A stretch of 6,187 nucleotides of DNA from an uncultured Archangium sp. (GTDB lineage Bacteria > Myxococcota > Myxococcia > Myxococcales > Myxococcaceae), in assembly GCA_946479335.1 (NCBI GenBank), contig CAMLFP010000338.1, positions 1 through 6,187 of the forward strand. The letters run 5' to 3'. The position numbers were made by a program, and so were the translations under genes. Each line of letters begins with the position of its first letter. Position 1 is the stretch's first letter. Below are positions 4,987-6,187 of the stretch, piece by piece. The notes beneath the pieces are model-generated. The model saw nothing but the letters and a program-made list of their open reading frames with translations. It was not told where the DNA came from and searched no databases.

Positions 4987-6187
4987 TTGGATTCGGTATA
5001 CAAGTCTGTCGTCACGCACTCCGGTGGGGACTCGACCATCGATTATTATTACGACGCGAGAAATCGACTCTGGCTGCGTGTGCTGCCCGCGGGTCATGAA
5101 GAAAAGCGTTTCTATGATCTCTGGGACAACGTCTTGACGGTGGCCTCTCCGTTGTCGGCCAATACCGCAGTGTTGGCGTACGACGATTTCGTCTGGCTCG
5201 ACGGGAAGCTTGTCGCGACGCTTCGAAATGGGTTTACTCCTGCGTCACCGTTTTCTTCGGGAGGTCTTCATTTTGATGAGACCAGTAATGGTGATTGTGG
5301 GCGAGTCGGCGCCACTGGAGCGTGTGGGTTGACGCACATTGTGAATGACATCTTGCCGAAGCCGATTCTGGCGATTCACTCCAATAGCGGGCTCATCAGT
5401 GGCGTTGGCATGTATGACGAATTCGGAGCCGTCAACCAGGTGCCGGTAATTTCGGGAACGAACCACCCGTACAACACGATGGGCCCGGACGGAGGAGTGG
5501 TCGGCGTTGGCCGGCTGCCGGGCTTCGCGCAGGCGGATGCGAGGGTGCTGTACAACTACGTGGACCTGCCACCGGGAGTGTGGGCGACGGTGAACAACGA
5601 CGCCGGTGTGACGGGTACGCACAAAGGGCATGTGTGGAGCGACTGGGCGCCGCGGGATAACTACCGGGCGACGGTGCGGGTGGGCGCTCCGTCGGGCACG
5701 ACGCAGGGCGTGCAGGTGGACCTGGTGGAGTTCCGCAGCTACGCGACGGGAGCGATTCCGTACTTCCCGACATTGCGCTTCCCCGGGCAGTACGCCGACG
5801 CGGAGACGGAGAAGTACATCAACTGGAATCGCTTCTACGACCCGTCCACAGGCCGCTACCTCCAGCCCGATCCGATCGCGATGTCTCCCCATGCCGCATT
5901 AGCGGTGTCTCGTAGAGGCAATAGTATACTTCTGTATTCGTACGCAGGAAACAGTCCATTAAGAGCTACGGATAGGAATGGGCTTGATTTTTGGGTAGAG
6001 GACGCTTCGGGTGATGAGCCTCAGCTTCATCAGTCGATTTGCGTGGCGGGGGAGTGTTATAGTTTTTCGTACGAGAATTTCGGCACAGTATATCGCGATA
6101 CTGATTCCGGTGGAAAATTTGCACGGTATGCGCATAGCACCGCAGAGCAGGACCGGATTGCGCTGGAGTATATTCGCGATGGAATTC
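4987..6187 (+). CDS. RHS/YD-repeat protein, C-terminal core plus tip (5' truncated or orphan; runs off right edge)
   Basis: The frame is open from just after TGA 4981-4983 to the window end (~400 codons). Core motifs in order: YYYDARNRLWLRVLPAG, then FYDLWDNVLTVASP; AYDDFVWLDGKLVATLR from 5176; a ~70-residue insert at about 5530-5735 resembling a beta-sandwich (YNYVDLPPGVW, KGHVWSDW); FPGQY (5779-5793); NWNRFYDPSTGRYLQPDPIA ending at 5880; and YSYAGNSPLRATDRNGL ending at 5985. This is the RHS-associated core that ends the toxin-encapsulating shell. The final DPxGL motif reads DRNGL, keeping Asp but losing Pro. The last 67 codons are a variable tip, unfinished here. RHS proteins normally have a very long N-terminal repeat region, which is absent: stops at 4918, 4939 and 4981 close the frame. 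TTG 4987 is the first possible start but lacks a well-spaced ribosome site; GTG 5080 is the next. It is therefore either an orphan rhs-CT module or a 5'-truncated remnant. Confidence 0.82.
   Translation, partial: MDSVYKSVVTHSGGDSTIDYYYDARNRLWLRVLPAGHEEKRFYDLWDNVLTVASPLSANTAVLAYDDFVWLDGKLVATLRNGFTPASPFSSGGLHFDETSNGDCGRVGATGACGLTHIVNDILPKPILAIHSNSGLISGVGMYDEFGAVNQVPVISGTNHPYNTMGPDGGVVGVGRLPGFAQADARVLYNYVDLPPGVWATVNNDAGVTGTHKGHVWSDWAPRDNYRATVRVGAPSGTTQGVQVDLVEFRSYATGAIPYFPTLRFPGQYADAETEKYINWNRFYDPSTGRYLQPDPIAMSPHAALAVSRRGNSILLYSYAGNSPLRATDRNGLDFWVEDASGDEPQLHQSICVAGECYSFSYENFGTVYRDTDSGGKFARYAHSTAEQDRIALEYIRDGI
5881..6187 (+). other. Variable RHS C-terminal segment with AT-richer composition and HQSIC-type tip domain
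   Basis: Right after the conserved RYLQPDPIA (ending 5880) the DNA turns visibly AT-richer, using codons such as TTA, AGA, ATA and AGT that are rare upstream. This is the usual mosaic junction of RHS genes, where tips are exchanged. The tip after DRNGL contains LHQSICV (His at 6028-6030, Cys at 6040-6042), ECYSFSY (6052-6072) and GTVYRD (6082-6099), then a likely helix (AEQDRIALEYI). I recall similar H-Q-S-I-C tips in other myxobacterial RHS proteins, possibly a permuted papain-like hydrolase with its Cys further on, but that part is beyond the edge and the assignment is tentative. Confidence 0.5.

Noticed and set aside
4871..5137. An 88-codon plus-strand frame overlapping the lipoprotein end and the RHS start
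   Set aside because: It resembles nothing known and overlaps two better supported genes in another frame. It is kept only as a note in the gap entry because of the GGAGG before GTG 4934.
5245..5892. A 215-codon minus-strand open frame opposite the RHS core
   Set aside because: It is Arg/His-rich with no recognisable domain, and the plus strand carries clear RHS motifs throughout.
6182..6187. GAATTC (EcoRI site) exactly at the right edge, suggesting a cloned fragment end
   Set aside because: Another uncut GAATTC lies at 5419-5424 and the left edge has no matching site, so chance or arbitrary windowing explains it as well.
1..6187. CRISPR arrays, tRNA or rRNA genes, insertion sequences
   Set aside because: No regularly spaced palindromic repeats, cloverleaf-like sequence, transposase motifs or terminal inverted repeats were seen; the only spaced repeats are the protein-coding delta-60 units.

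Overview
The window looks like a stretch of a high-GC myxobacterial (Myxococcota) chromosome. This rests on codon use strongly biased to G/C in the third position over the first ~4.4 kb, and on three kinds of protein common in that group: a secreted delta-60 repeat lipoprotein with cysteine-rich modules, an orphan-type RHS fragment with a myxobacterial-style core, and small cysteine-bearing lipoproteins. The genus cannot be told from the sequence.

Layout: (1) Bases 1-3125, minus strand, are one continuous reading frame running off the left edge. It encodes the first 1041 residues of a large lipoprotein. It has a lipobox, an N-terminal region with a possible papain-like Cys/His/Asp arrangement, a Ser/Thr/Gly-rich beta-type stretch, two eight-cysteine modules, two ~78-residue beta repeats ending in Cys, and a run of delta-60 (beta-propeller-like) repeats. 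This gene has no stop in the window, and its extreme GC bias creates long spurious open frames on the other strand. (2) Bases 3126-3299 are a divergent intergenic region with a plausible sigma70-like promoter for the lipoprotein and a perfect 7-bp inverted repeat that could be an operator. (3) Bases 3300-4469, plus strand, encode an Old Yellow Enzyme family NADH:flavin oxidoreductase with a C-terminal four-cysteine motif. (4) Bases 4500-4916, plus strand, encode a small lipoprotein with eight cysteines, of unknown function. (5) From about 4984 to the right edge, plus strand, is the C-terminal part of an RHS/YD-repeat protein. Its 5' end appears missing, its core is conserved, and it changes to AT-richer sequence just before the tip domain, which is cut by the window edge.

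The oxidoreductase and the small lipoprotein are 30 bp apart and may be co-transcribed, but nothing links them functionally. The small lipoprotein and the RHS fragment share a lower GC content than the left part of the window and look like an acquired or rearranged polymorphic-toxin type segment. The lipoprotein could be an immunity protein left from an earlier RHS tip, but this is inference. The most interesting parts are the possible peptidase-like domain at the head of the delta-60 lipoprotein and the incomplete RHS tip with an HQSIC motif.
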